Source: Bacteroidales bacterium (lineage in GTDB: Bacteria; Bacteroidota; Bacteroidia; Bacteroidales; UBA1715). From it: a DNA stretch of 37,991 bases. A program made the translations under genes and the position numbers. The stretch lies in NCBI GenBank assembly GCA_024402335.1, contig JAKSTZ010000021.1, positions 1 through 37,991 on the forward strand, in the 5' to 3' direction. How positions within the stretch are numbered: the first letter of the stretch is position 1; each line of letters begins with the position of its first letter. The notes under the pieces are model-generated. The model was not told where the DNA came from, did no database searches, and worked only from the letters and a program-made list of their open reading frames with translations. Shown in pieces: positions 8,536 to 21,200 of the stretch.

Positions 8536-9594
8536 TTACTTATTGTTGAGTTGTGCCTGTAATTCAGCAACTTGTTTCTTTAGTGTATTCATTTCTTTTA
8601 CGATTTTGTCAAGGTTACGGAAATGAATAAATGTTCTTCTGTATTCACGACCATCGAAGGCAGGAGCGCCCATCACTTGTGCATTGTCTGGAATGTCTGC
8701 AGAAATTCCGGATTTTGCGGCACATTTTACATTGCTGCCAATATGTAAGTGTCCGGCGATACCTGTTTGTCCGCCAATCATACAGTTGCTTCCCATTTTT
8801 GTGGAACCAGCAACGCCCGATTGTCCTGCGATTACACAGTCGTTACCAATAACGCAGTTGTGGCCGATTTGAATTAGATTGTCGATTTTTGTTCCATGTT
8901 CTATGATAGTAGAGCCCATAGTAGCACGGTCTATAGTGGCGTTAGCGCCAATTTCTACGTTTTCTTTTAAAACGACGTTTCCTGTTTGTGGAATCTTCAT
9001 GTATGTACCGTCTTCTAATGGTGCGAAACCAAAACCGTCGGAACCTACGATAGATCCTGGTTGTAGAATACAGTTGTCGCCGATTTCACATTCATTTAAA
9101 ATAATGGAACCTGCATGGATTAAACAGTTCTTTCCAATTTTTGCGTATGGATAAATTGTTACGTTTGGATAGATTTTTGTTCCTTCTCCAATTTCTACGT
9201 GAGCACCTACCGATACAAAATCGCCAATGTATACGTTTTTACCGATTTTTGCTTTTTTATGGATTTTTGCTCTCCAAGAAATACCTTTTAAGTTCTTGCT
9301 TTCCTTTTCTTTTTGGTAGAAGACAAGTAGTTTTGTAAATGAAGAATATGGATCGTCTACTCTAATAAGGGTAGATGATATTGGTTTGTCTGGAACAAAT
9401 GTTTTGCTGCAAACAATCGCAGTTGCGTTTGTAGTATAGATATATGGGGTGTATTTAGGATTTGCTAAAAATGTTACAGAGCCTTCGCGTCCTTCTTCGA
9501 TTTTAGAAACTCTGACGATTTTTGCATTTTCGTCACCTTCAACTACACCGTTTAAAGCTTGAGCTATTCGTAAAGCTGTAAATTCAAATTTCAT
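8536..9594 (-). CDS. lpxD: UDP-3-O-(3-hydroxyacyl)glucosamine N-acyltransferase
   Basis: The product has 352 residues, close to E. coli LpxD. It transfers a hydroxyacyl chain from acyl-ACP to the 2-amino group of UDP-3-O-acylglucosamine, the third step of lipid A synthesis. The N-terminal uridine-binding domain (about 1-105) precedes a left-handed beta-helix of hexapeptide repeats (about 108-300). GSDGFGF at 184-190 and [10 protein letters not shown] with H245 as the expected catalytic histidine are both intact. The C-terminal helix (about 315-352) is present. A possible -7 element (TATTTTTG, minus strand, 9619-9612) lies 18 bases upstream of the ATG. It is the first gene of a pair with the acyltransferase at 7139-8533. 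Confidence 0.96.
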   Translation of the reverse strand: MKFEFTALRIAQALNGVVEGDENAKIVRVSKIEEGREGSVTFLANPKYTPYIYTTNATAIVCSKTFVPDKPISSTLIRVDDPYSSFTKLLVFYQKEKESKNLKGISWRAKIHKKAKIGKNVYIGDFVSVGAHVEIGEGTKIYPNVTIYPYAKIGKNCLIHAGSIILNECEIGDNCILQPGSIVGSDGFGFAPLEDGTYMKIPQTGNVVLKENVEIGANATIDRATMGSTIIEHGTKIDNLIQIGHNCVIGNDCVIAGQSGVAGSTKMGSNCMIGGQTGIAGHLHIGSNVKCAAKSGISADIPDNAQVMGAPAFDGREYRRTFIHFRNLDKIVKEMNTLKKQVAELQAQLNNK

Positions 9595-9735
9595 GTTTAA
9601 TCTTTTTTTTGCAAAAATAAAAGATAATTAGAAAATGTTGTTTTTTTTGACGTGTTATTTATAAAATAGAATTGTCTGTTTGATATTCTGAATAGAAAAT
9701 CTTGGAATAGTCGGTTAGATTTGTGCTTCTACAAA

Positions 9736-10080
9736 ATGACTATGAGATTATTGTATTTTCTATTGGAATTCTTTCTGTTTCTTGCATTACTTATCGCAGG
9801 TAGGTTTGACTTTTCCCATCCTGAAATTCCAATAGCTAAGGCAAAAACAATTATTGTCGATGATTCTGTTGTTCCAGTAGTTGGAACGAAAAATGTTTTC
9901 AATTGGAGTCAGATAGTCAGGAGTGGAAAGACGTGTAATGTTATTTATTCAAGATTGTGTTCGGAAGAACGTGAATCCGAATTACTGTGGTTAGTTTTTC
10001 ATTGTTATATTGATTACCTACAACAGGTTGTGTTGTTTGTCGGACCGAAAATTGTATTCCCATTTCATGAGTTTTGGTAG
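9736..10080 (+). CDS. Small membrane-anchored or secreted protein, unknown
   Basis: The product has 114 residues from the ATG at 9736; a second in-frame ATG at 9742 is equally possible. An upstream TTG at 9721 is unlikely because it overlaps a TAGATTTG element (9716-9723) that looks like a -7 box. The N-terminus (about residues 1-22) is a hydrophobic signal or anchor rich in Leu and Phe. The rest has no recognised motif apart from two cysteines (near C71 and C79 by rough count) and a hydrophobic stretch near the end. It lies 75 bases upstream of another small unknown gene on the same strand. Coding status is moderately supported by the uninterrupted frame and signal-like start. Confidence 0.45.
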   Translation: MTMRLLYFLLEFFLFLALLIAGRFDFSHPEIPIAKAKTIIVDDSVVPVVGTKNVFNWSQIVRSGKTCNVIYSRLCSEERESELLWLVFHCYIDYLQQVVLFVGPKIVFPFHEFW

Positions 10081-10155
10081 AGTATTTAAGTTATTCAATA
10101 TTATGTGATTTATGTCTAAAACAATATAGGTTTAATTTAAATACCAGAGATTTTT

Positions 10156-10626
10156 ATGATTACATATATAATGGGTATAGCTTTAGTTATGGTTGTTGCT
10201 GTTCCGGTAGCTATGCTGAATTACTCAAATACGAGAAGAAACTTGAAAATGAAACAGATTTTTGAAGAATTATCCAAATATGCCCATGTTGATTACAGTG
10301 AACAATGGAATGGACACATAATTGCAATCGATGAAGTGGGGAAGAAGTTCTATGCTGTTTTTCAGCAGGAGAAACTTTGTTTTTCTTGTGTGATTGACTT
10401 GCAAAAAATAGAGAGATGTTTGGTTTTTACCACCAATGATGAAGATTCTACAGTTTCTGGTTCTATTGATAAGGTGGACTTACTTTTCTTTGAAAAGAAT
10501 GTATTTCAACCTTCCTATGTATTAACATTCTATGATAGAAATGTTGATGGATATGTGCTGAATGGAGAGTTACAGATTGCAGAACGTTGGAAAAATATTT
10601 GTTCTAAAGCAATTACCTGTGAATAG
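10156..10626 (+). CDS. Small protein with one N-terminal membrane segment, unknown
   Basis: The product has 156 residues. Residues 1-22 form one membrane segment (MITYIMGIALVMVVAVPVAM), followed by a basic stretch (NTRRNLKMKQ) that suggests the remainder faces the cytoplasm. The soluble part alternates hydrophobic and polar residues (HIIAIDEVGKKFYAVF, then LVFTTNDEDS, then DKVDLLFFEK) as in a small beta-rich domain. I do not recognise the family. A strong terminator follows 17 bases after the stop. It may form a unit with the small gene at 9736. Confidence 0.65.
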   Translation: MITYIMGIALVMVVAVPVAMLNYSNTRRNLKMKQIFEELSKYAHVDYSEQWNGHIIAIDEVGKKFYAVFQQEKLCFSCVIDLQKIERCLVFTTNDEDSTVSGSIDKVDLLFFEKNVFQPSYVLTFYDRNVDGYVLNGELQIAERWKNICSKAITCE

Positions 10627-10643
10627 TTATAGCATTGGAAAAT

Positions 10644-10675
10644 AAAAAAAGGAAGTCATTTGACTTCCTTTTTTT
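10644..10675. terminator. Strong bidirectional intrinsic terminator
   Basis: A near-perfect hairpin: seven A, GGAAGTCA, a two-base loop TT, TGACTTCC, then seven T. It lies between the stop at 10626 (plus) and the stop at 10698 (minus), and the A and T runs make it functional for both strands. Confidence 0.92.
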
Positions 10676-10697
10676 ATTATTTTAATATAGTAGTTAA

Positions 10698-11867
10698 CTA
10701 TCGTAAGAATTTCTCGTTTGGATGAGGAACGGCAGAACGTCTTTGTGTAGAACCCTTGATAGCCAAATCGTGGATTTCGAAACTTAATGTTACTTCATGA
10801 GTACCACCAGTAGAAAGACCTGCATTAGAAATAGTCATATCGTAACTGTACAAGAATTGGTACAATTGTTTTTTGTCTTTAGAGTATTTGATGTAACCAA
10901 CAGTAAGGATAAGGGCATCAAAACTTTTTGCCTTTAAGCTATTGGCAATGTCTTCCAACGATTCTTTTTTGTAGTATTGTTTACGACACCACAAACCAGC
11001 GTAAAGAGAAGACATGAAAGAAATCTTAGAAGGAATAGTTGCGTTCATACCAAATGTAAGTGTTTTTGCACCTGATTCTGAACCTTTGAACCATTGATTT
11101 GCTTCAGCTTGGTTTTCGAAAATGAATCCAGGACAAAGTAAGAAGTATTTGTTATGAAAACCTTTTCTGTTGATACGGAATTGAACATATCCGTGTAAGT
11201 CGAATTTTGCTGGAAGAGGAGCTTCTTGGCCATCATCTAACCAAGACATATCTGGTTGAGTTAGGTGGTGGAATGCAACACCGAATACACCAGTTGCCAA
11301 ATATTTAACTGGAGTTTGACGAATGTTGAATTGTACAACAGCACCGGCGTTATAGTCTAATTTACCTTGGCTTCCGTAATCTTCACCTTTAGGCAATTGG
11401 AATTCTGTTTCGTAGATAGCACCGAAGCGAGGGTCTAATTGGTCTGTGAATATCATTTCACTATAGTCAAGGCTTTTGTGAATGTATTGTGCGCCGGCAC
11501 CAATTTGGAACATCAAATCAGGAAGAACACGGATTTGTTTTGCATATGCTATACCGCCTTGGAATGTGTTCAACCAGTTTTCTCCTTGAGTGCTTCTTGT
11601 TAAGAATGCACCGATACCACCTTGTGCAAGTTTGTTATCGTAATAATCTACACATACACTTTGAGTACCCCATTCACCAGGAACGTTTGTCCATAGGTGA
11701 CGGTCTGTAATAGTACCACGCAAACCAGGGTTGATACCTGTCATTGCAGGGTTGTAGTATGTCTCTTTCAAATAGAATTGAGAATAGTTAGGGTCTTGCG
11801 CCTGAACCATAGTTGCAAAAAGCAACGATGTCATTATTGCAACAATTGAAAAGTAAAATTTCCTCAT
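10698..11867 (-). CDS. PorP/SprF family outer-membrane protein (type IX secretion partner)
   Basis: The product has 389 residues. It has a signal peptide (about 1-23, ending VQAQ) followed by DPNYSQFYLKETYYNPAMTG, the hallmark start of the PorP/SprF family. The rest is a predicted outer-membrane beta-barrel with alternating aromatic and polar strands. In Flavobacterium, SprF-type proteins are needed to secrete or anchor partner proteins with type B sorting domains such as SprB. Here the gene is divergent from a giant gene with a type B sorting domain, which fits a dedicated pair. A possible -7 element (TATATTTG, minus strand, 11947-11940) lies 73 bases upstream. Family assignment is strong; pairing with the giant protein is inferred from position. 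Confidence 0.9.
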   Translation of the reverse strand: MRKFYFSIVAIMTSLLFATMVQAQDPNYSQFYLKETYYNPAMTGINPGLRGTITDRHLWTNVPGEWGTQSVCVDYYDNKLAQGGIGAFLTRSTQGENWLNTFQGGIAYAKQIRVLPDLMFQIGAGAQYIHKSLDYSEMIFTDQLDPRFGAIYETEFQLPKGEDYGSQGKLDYNAGAVVQFNIRQTPVKYLATGVFGVAFHHLTQPDMSWLDDGQEAPLPAKFDLHGYVQFRINRKGFHNKYFLLCPGFIFENQAEANQWFKGSESGAKTLTFGMNATIPSKISFMSSLYAGLWCRKQYYKKESLEDIANSLKAKSFDALILTVGYIKYSKDKKQLYQFLYSYDMTISNAGLSTGGTHEVTLSFEIHDLAIKGSTQRRSAVPHPNEKFLR

Positions 11868-12278
11868 CGTATTCTATCTTAATTATTTTCTTTATAAACT
11901 TCTTTTACCATGCCTTTTTTTATTTAATAGGCAGTTGTGCAAATATATGAAAAAAAACAAAGTATGTACGGTTTTACGATTTTTTTTTGATGGAAAGCTG
12001 ATAAAAACATGTTTTTGAGTTTTTGTGTAGTGTGTATATACTTGATAGTGATTTGTTTATATCTTCTTTTTTGTAACGGAGGTTTTATTCTGTTGTAATC
12101 TGATGCGGTACAAAACATCTTTTGTGAGTGTGTTTATTTAATCTAAGTTATTAACAATTTAGTGTTTTTTGAAAACTATCGTATCTATTATATAGTGTAA
12201 ATTCCTATTTTTGTATGAATATATTGGAATTAAAGTGTATTATTGACAATAAGTGTTTGTTTTTGTAATCTTTTCAAA
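11868..12278. other. Divergent intergenic region between the PorP/SprF-like gene and the giant gene
   Basis: This is 411 bases of very AT-rich sequence with no credible gene. It holds candidate -7 elements facing outward: TATATTTG on the minus strand (11947-11940) and TATTTTTG on the plus strand (12206-12213). Neither has a TTG at the ideal 19-21 bases, so both promoters are tentative. No clear operator or RNA structure was seen. Confidence 0.5.
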
Positions 12279-15200
12279 ATGAAAAAAATATATCTTTTAT
12301 TGTTGTCTTCGCTTGTTTTTTCTCTTTTTGCTGTGGGGCAGGCGACGACTTACAATCCATCACTGTTTATTAAGACTGACATAAATGTGGGTAATCCGGC
12401 ATATCCTTTCCCGCAATTTTTGGAATATAAGGGTGGTGGAAAGTCATTGGCAAAATATAATGCCGAAGGTGTGACACATGCCGATATGGAAAAAACTATG
12501 CGTGAAGCATACGAGATAATGATGCACCGTTGTCGTTATATGGGTGGAACGCATTGTGGTGTTCCGTATATTACGTTTAATCATGGAAGCGTACCTGGTA
12601 ACTATGGGACATTCGTTTCTGAAGGTGATGGATATGCACTTTTAGCTGCTGTGATATTTGCTGACCAAAAGACGTTTAATGGCTTGTATATGTGGATACA
12701 CGATAACCGTATGAGTGGTGTGAAACGTTTTCAGGATGGTCGTGTTCTTCGTGCGGAATTAAATGACTATGCGGGACCGTATTTGGCTGGCTGGCAAAAT
12801 GATGAAACAACAACGAGTATGTCGCCTTCTCACTCGGCTACCGATGGTGATGTGGACATTGCTATGGCAATGTTGATTGCCTATAAACAGTGGGGTGAAT
12901 GGATGGTTCAAGATGGAACTGTTGTGAAGGATTATGCAGGAAATCCTATATCGCTGAAATATGAGGCTCAGCGTGTAATTGGTGCGTTGGTAGATACTTG
13001 TGGACAAATAGATCCGGGAAATGGACAAGTAAGTGGTTGTATTAGTGGGGATATTGGTATAGATGGTTATTGTAAGAAAGGTAATTCGTGGGGTGAATTG
13101 ACTCGTTGGAGATTTTCTGCTGCAGGTCAGGCTGCTTATCCGGGTATGAATGGCCCGTATGGTAGTGGCCCGAATTTGTTGAGTCAGTATGGTACGTTAT
13201 GGATAGATTATGATGCTCCGTCGTATTTTGATGAATTTTATCGTTGGCTAAAAAATGGTGATGGTGTTGATGAAAATAATAAAGATGTAGCTGATTGGGA
13301 GATTAGTCAGTTTAAACGTGCCGCTGCGTCTGGTAATTGGTTGAATAAACAGGCTTATAATCAAGGATATTATGCTTCTATAGGTAATGTTACTGTAGGT
13401 GATCTCGGTGAAAATCCTCAATTCAATGTGTATGTCGATGGTGAAGATTTTCGATATGCATGGCGACATTTAATGGATTATTTGTGGCATGGTGACTCGC
13501 AATACGATTGGGATCCTGTAACACACCAAGTCATTGAGGGACAGGTGAATAATTCTGAACGTTTAATGGGCATTAGACATGCACAATTATTGGAGAATCC
13601 ATCTTCGTCGGGAGAACAAATATGTAGTAAAATGGGTGCGAGTCCGGATCCTGGACAACCTTTGTGGTTTGGTGTTTCGCAAATTCCGCAACAATGGCGT
13701 TTTGATGGTGGGATAACTTCGGTTTATCATACAAATTATTCTGTTGGTGCAGGTGCGCCAGCTGCTGTTATTTCCGAAAATCATTCTTTGTTGTCGGATA
13801 TATATCGTCAATGTGAAATTATGTGGGACGGTAATAATACGGCGGCAAAACTTGATCCCGAAGAACGATATATTGGTAGTACACCAAAATACTTCCATGG
13901 CTGGTTTCGTACATTGGGTATGTTGGTTTGTTCAGGAAACTTGGCTGCTCCTGAAGATATGAAGCCTATCGCCAATATGAAGGTTTATATGTCGGTAGAT
14001 AAGACATACGCGTACGAAGGTGATAAGGTTGATTACACGGTACAATATAGAAACTATGGTTCTTTAGATGCCAAGGATGTGAAGATTCAAACACCGCTCG
14101 ATCCTGATTATACATTTGTAAGTGCTACAAAAGGAGGTAAGTACGATGCGGCAACTCATACTATTACTTGGAATATAGGTACTGTGCCAGGATTTAAAAC
14201 TGGTGGTCTTGCTGCTACTCAAGATTCGGTTGCGTTTACTGTTCGTATTACAAGTTTGGAAAATGCCCGTGTTTGTGAAACGAGTACGATAACAGGTTCC
14301 AATTTTGATGAATGGGTAAGTAACGAATATCCAAATCATGCAACATATACAATGGAACGTAACTGTGTGGATGTATTGGCAAATCGTAGCTTGGTTTTGG
14401 AAAAGAATGCGAATAGAACAGAATTGAATCCACATGATGTGGTTACATTTACGGTAAATTTTGAAAATGTTTCGTCGGAAGATGCTTGGTTAAATGGTGG
14501 CCGTGATAATGTGCGTTTGTCGTACGGTAACTATTACATGCAAGGAAATGCATATCAGTTTTATCATTTATATCGTTTTTGGAATGATTCGTATGAGGCT
14601 TATATAAATATGAATAACTATCGTCTGTCGTATTTTATGTACGATGCGGCGGCACAAGGTTTATATAATGCGGCTTCGAATCCAACAGGATGGACGTTTG
14701 TGGTGGATAATCAAAATGACTTGGATAAATATGGATATAATCCGGAAACAGGTCCAATTACATTTGCATATCAGAAAATTCCGCAAGGGGAAGATGAGTA
14801 TGGTAAGTGGAACCAGCGTTTGATGATTCGTTTTGCCGATGTCTTGATGGCGCCATCTACTCATGTATATGATAAATTGGATTCTCAATATTTGTTGCAC
14901 AAAGGTGTATGGGGACCAGGATTTATACGTGCCCGTTTGGCTTCAAATCCAAATTCTGATTTGTCAACTCGTGTACAGGATGACTGGTCGTTTTCTACGG
15001 ATATAACGGCAAAAACTATTGATGGTCAAGGTGAAACATTTACTTTGGTAACTCCATGTTGGGCTAATTATGACAATCTTGGATATGAAATTGATAATTA
15101 TTCTCGTCATACTTGTAGTTCTCCGACTTCTAAGTTGAAAAACTTTGAACGTGTTTTGGTGGAAGAGTTCGATGGTTATACTTGGCGTCGTATTCAAGGT

Positions 15201-18200
15201 CGTGGACCGCTGCCAGGAAAGGAGGCCTATAATGTAACAATTGTAGATACTATTCCTCTTGAATTAGAATGGAAAGAGTTTGTTACGAAAAAAGCTCTTG
15301 GAATAGAAGCAACATATACGCCGGCTCCAGCGGGTGCTAATTATACAGGTATTGTGAAGTGGACTATTCCTGAAATGTTGGTGGGTGAGAGTGGTAAATT
15401 TGTATATACTTGTGTAGCTAAAGATCTTGGTTGTCCTGAGGTTGGTGATACATATTATATAAATGCAGCTTGGATTTATTCCGATACAGATTCTCCAGAT
15501 TCTTCTGCTGTATCATTAATGACTACTTGTACGGAATTACCTCCATATATTGAACCACAAAATTCATTGTTTAAAACAGCTTCGTCGGAAACAGCTTCGG
15601 TAGGTGATGTTATAACCTATGAAGTGAAGTATGTGAATACTATGGGATCTGTCGTAGATGAAGATTGTTCTTCTTCAACCAATTGGATGGGATTGGGAAA
15701 TAAGGCAATGCCGTCACCTTCGAATGGAAAATTTACATTGAATACTTCTGGTTCTGGTGCATATTTCTTTGGTCCTAAAAATGCCTATGGTGAAAATGGT
15801 TCCATGTATGTAACGTTTAGTGGCTGTAATTCTACTACTCAGGAATTATATTATGTAATGCGCTATGTAAGTGGTACACCTGGTGCGGCTGATTTTAAAG
15901 GTATTGCGATCAAATTGTTCATCAATAAGGATGGTGCTCATAATTTTGGATATGAGTTATATAATAATGGTACATTGGTAAAGAAAGAAGGTTCTTCGTG
16001 GGCCGATGCTATTCAGTTTTCGGGAAGTAGCTCTAATCCGGTATTTAAGTTCGTCTTAAATGATGATCATTTATATATGTATGTAAATGATGAGGAAAAT
16101 GAGTGGACAAGTGTATTGCGAGATTGGAAAGGTTTAAGTTCTGGTGCAGGTTATTGTGGTGTTTATGTGAATAGTAATGGTAACGGTCAAACAGCTCTTG
16201 ATGCGTTCCATAGTGAATTAGATTATGCGTTTGATATTGCTATATCCGATGAATTACCTGATGAACTTACATCTATAGAAAACATTTCTGGTAGTGGAAC
16301 ATATAGTGCAGGAGCAAAGAAAATAACATGGCCTGTTGTTCCTGGACCATTGGCTCCAAATGAGGAAATATCATATACATTTGATGCAACGGTATATGAA
16401 TGTAACTCATATATTAATAACTATGCAGTTGCTTCTGTTTCTGGCCAAGAAGATTTACGTGTGGTTAATTCAGTAAAATGTGGCGCTACTGTTTGTCCTG
16501 ATGCTCCTGTTACGAAAGATATTACCATTTGTAAAGGTACAACGCCTGCGAATTTAACTGCTGTTGGTACAAATTTAAAATGGTACACGACGGCAACGGG
16601 TGGAGTAGGAACAGCTACGCTAAAACCTACAACCGATGAGGCAGGTGTAACTACATATTATGTTTCCCAAACATCTAATGGTTGCGAAAGTGTTCGTGCT
16701 GAATTGGTGGTTACTGTAGTTGAAACAGAAAAACCTATTGTAGCAGAAACGGTTAGTCTTTGTAAAGGTGGCGATGTGTCTGCTTTAACAGCAACTGGTA
16801 CAGATTTGATTTGGTATAATGATAGTAAAGTTGCTTTAGCTGAGGCTCCAACTCCAGATAATTCAGTTGAAGGTTCGGTTACTTATTATGTTACACAAAC
16901 TGTAGATGAATGCGAAAGTGATTTCGCTGAAATAACAGTAACGGTTGGTGCTTTGGAAAAACCGGTGGTGGAGGCAGTTGATTTGTGTCAAGATGAAGTT
17001 GCTTCTGCTTTGTCGGCAATGGCAACGGGTACATTACAATGGTACGAAAGTGCTACGGCTACTGTAGCATTGGCGGCAGCTCCAATACCAGCTTCAACAA
17101 CGGTGGGTGAATCTTATTATTATGTGTCGCAAAAATCTGGTGAATGTGAAAGTGAACGTGCTAAATTAACGGTTACGGTAAAACCAAAACCAACGGCTGA
17201 TATAGCAAGTTCGGCAAGTTCATATTGTGGTGAAACATCTACAATAAAATTGTCGTTAACATCTGATATTGATTTAGATGATGCTACATATTCATGGGTG
17301 AAAGATGGTGAAGATATTGCCGAAACAGCAACGATATTGAATGCTTTGCAAGGTGAATATGTTTGTACTATAGATTTGAATGGTTGTTCTGCTACAACAG
17401 CGGCATTAGAAATCACTCAACATGAAAATCCTGCTTATACAATCACTGGTGGTGGTAGCTATTGTCCGGAATCGTTGACGAAAGATCTTGTGGTTATTAC
17501 TTTCACTGCTGGGGAGGCTCCGTTTACATTTACAGATGCTGTTATTGGTGAGAAAACTTCTGAAACTGAAAGTTATACAATTGAAAATCCACAAGGTGGT
17601 GTGTACCAACTAACTACATTGACAGATGCTAATAATTGTGAAATGACTGGTACAGGTGCAACTGTTGAAGTTGTAGACTTAGAAACACCAGATATCTCAA
17701 TAGCAACTATCCCGGGTATCTGCCCTGGTGATGGAACTATAGATGTGAGTGCGTATGTCACAGCAGAAAATGGTACGCTAACGTACAAAACAGATAAGGG
17801 AACTATTTCTGCTACAGGTGTTCTAAGTGATTTAACTACTTCTGGCACATATACGGTTTCGGTTACTTTGGCAGGAACTGTTGCTCCATATTGTTCAAAT
17901 ACAAAAACGACGGAGATTACTGTATTTGAATTGCCAACAGTTGTTTTGCCTGCAAAATTTGAAGCTTGTTCTGGAGTAGAAATGGAAATTACGCCAACAG
18001 TAACTCCTACTGATGCAACATATACTTATTCTTGGACAGAATCGGAAGTAGGTTTATTGAATAGTTTGTCAGCAGGAACTGTTACTGCGCAATCTTCGGT
18101 GACAGATAAAACTGATTTTGATGTAACCTTGGTGGTAACCGACAAAACAACTAAATGTTCTTCTAGTCAAGCACAAACAGTTGTGACTGTAAATCCTATA

Positions 18201-21200
18201 CCGGTTGCTACAATAGCTATGGATAAAAAAGAATTCTGTAAGTCTGATACAGAAGCGAAAACGATTTCTGCTACGGTAAAGCCTGCCGGTCTAAATGGCT
18301 CTTTTGACTGGACTAATGTAGATGCTGTTTCGGCAACAGTTGCTTCTGCAAAATTTGTTCCTAATGAAAATGCTGCTGGCGATTATGAAATCTCATATAC
18401 GTTCACAAGTGAAGCGAATTGTAAATCAGAACCAGCTTCTCTTACGGTAACGGTATTTGATATCCCAACTATTTCTATTACGCCTAATTATTCTGATGTT
18501 TGTGAAAGTGGTGTAAACAGTTCTGATATTTCTGTAAAGGCATCAAAAACAAATGGAACGTTTAATTATTCGGTAAATAATGGCGGTGTAATTTCTACTG
18601 ATGGCATTATGAAGGTAGCAGATAATGCTGTGGGTACATATACTGTTACATTGGATTATACAGATGAAAATGAATGTAGTGCTGTCGCAACGACAGATGT
18701 GACAATTCATGCCTTGCCAACAGTTACATTTGATGCAACAAATGTAACTTCTGCATGCTATAATTCATCTGAAGTAGTTTTACAAGTTTCTCCGGCACCT
18801 ACAACAGCAAAAGCTTATAGCTTTGTCGGTACTAAAGATGCAACTTCCTCGGTCTTTGCTCCTAAAACAGCCGCCGAAGGTGTGAATACAATTCAGTATT
18901 CATATACGGATGAATTTGGTTGTCAAAATTCCGCAGACTATGAAATTACTGTGGTGAAAGTGCTTGCTCCAACAGTTGATGCTCCTAATCCAAAGACTGT
19001 TACTATAGATGATGGTGGAGTGTTGTTAGACGTAACGACAATGACTGCAACGGCAAATGTTGCTACCGATGTATTGGTTTGGCAAACAGAAACTGGTTCA
19101 AAATTAACCGAAGGTTCTTCTTATACAAGTCCAGAAACTATCGAAGGTGAATATTCTTATTTCGTGAAAGAATATAGAATGATTTCTGGCTCTGCTTGCT
19201 ATAGCGATAGTGTTTTGGCTACATTGGTGTTGTCGAATTGTACGGCGAAATCTCCTATAGTTGAAAACCAAAAATTGTGTGTCGGAGACAATGGAACGGT
19301 AACTTTATCCGCTTCATTTGCAGGTGTTGCTACAGATAAGAAATTGTCTTGGTTTGAAGATAAAGCATTGACTCAATTGTTACAAGATGATACAGATTCA
19401 TATTCTACAATTGTTCAAACTACGAGCGAGGGTGTGTTTACATACTATGTTGCAGAATATGATAACAATAAAGACTGCTGGTCTGTTCCAACAACTGTAA
19501 CAGTTACGATAAATCCTTTGCCTGAAATTGCTATCAACGAAATTGGCTATCTCTGCTATGATGGTGGAAATAAAACAGCGACGGGTCTTATAAATTCTGT
19601 TGCTTCAACTGCAGGAACATGGTCGGTTGTTGATGATAAAATTACTGTAGATGCACAAAGTGGTTCTATCAATCCAACATCGGCAGGAAAAGTTGACGGA
19701 ACTTATACGATACGATATTCATATACTGATAATAATGGTTGTACAAATATGGCAGAAAAAGATTTTTCTGTTGAATATGTTGAAGTTCCTACATCTAAAG
19801 GTTACCTTGGTATAGTTTCTAAACCGGAAGAGGTAGAAGTTACAGTTGAAACTTCGTCTTTGGAGACGGGTTACTCTAATGTGAAGTGGTATTCTGCATT
19901 AGCTTCTGCTTCGGAATCTGCTACTGGTCTTTCTTGGAAAACAGGTGATGATCCTGCTGTAGAACATGTTGCTACCTATTATTTATCACAAGTGGTTAAT
20001 GGCTGCGAAAGTGAAAAAGGTGAGGCTTTGGTGCAAATTGTAAATTGTCCGTTTGCTAAACCGGAGGTTGTTTCTGCTGTTGCTTGTCAGAATGATGTTA
20101 GTTTAGATGATTTACAGGCAAGTCTTCCGGTAAGCACAACTGTTGCTGCCGATAAATGGATTTGGTATGATGCCAATAAAGTTGAATTGTCTTCAGGAAC
20201 AGCTAATACATTTGCTTCGGGTGTATCGACAAGTTTGGCATCTACAACAACTTTCTATGTCGGCTATCTTGCTACAGAACCTACAACACAAGAACAATGT
20301 CCGAGTCCATTAACAGAGGTGACGGTTACAGTAAATCCATTGCCTGAGGTTTCGTTTGTGGCTTCAAAGGAACTTGTTTGTTACGATGAGGGCGATGTAG
20401 TTTGGAAAACAAGTGCAAATGGTGGTGTGTGGACTGTAGATGGTGTAGAACAAAATGGTATGTCTGCCGCTGGAGTATTTAATCCAACAGCATACGGACA
20501 ATCAACATCGACACATACTGTTTCTTATACTTACACAGATACAAGGACATCATGTGTTGCAACAATAGAAAAAGATGTTACGGTACAATATACTCCAGCT
20601 CCTATAGTTAAAGGTCATTCTGCTTTAGTGGAAGATAATCTTCCTGTTGTTGTAACTGCAACTGCAGATGCCGGGGCACAAGTAACATGGTATAATGAAT
20701 TAGGTGCTGTTGTTTCTAAGGCAAATCCTTATACAACCGACGACAATCCATCTGTTGTAACGAACAAGTCATATTTTGCAACACAAACAATCAATACTTG
20801 CGAAAGTGAACAAGCAGAGGCGAAGGTGTCTATTATTCTTTGTCCGGTGCCAAAACCTATAGTTGTACAACCAAGTACAATTTGTAACTATGATGATGTG
20901 CCAGAATTGAGTGCTTCTTTGGGTGAATGGGCTTCTCGTCCAACTACTGTTATGCCAGAAGTATTCAATTTTTACGATGTTGAAGTTGGTGGAACTCCAA
21001 TTTCGGCTAGTCCTTCGGGAACGTTTACTCCTACAATAGATGTAACAAAATCTGCTACTTATACTTATTGGGTTGCCGAATATAATGGAAATATTACTCC
21101 TTCGGCTTGTGAAGGTAAACGTGCGAAAATAACGCTTACAGTTAAGAAGACGGAACTTCCGTCTATTTCTGTTGCAGATGAAACTGTATGTCAAAATATG

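Noticed and set aside
10074..10265. Short plus-strand frame between the two small genes
   Set aside because: It overlaps the better-formed 156-residue gene in another frame and lacks any recognisable feature.
12243..12278. Extended TTG start of the giant gene
   Set aside because: The extra 12 residues precede a perfect signal peptide starting at the ATG at 12279.
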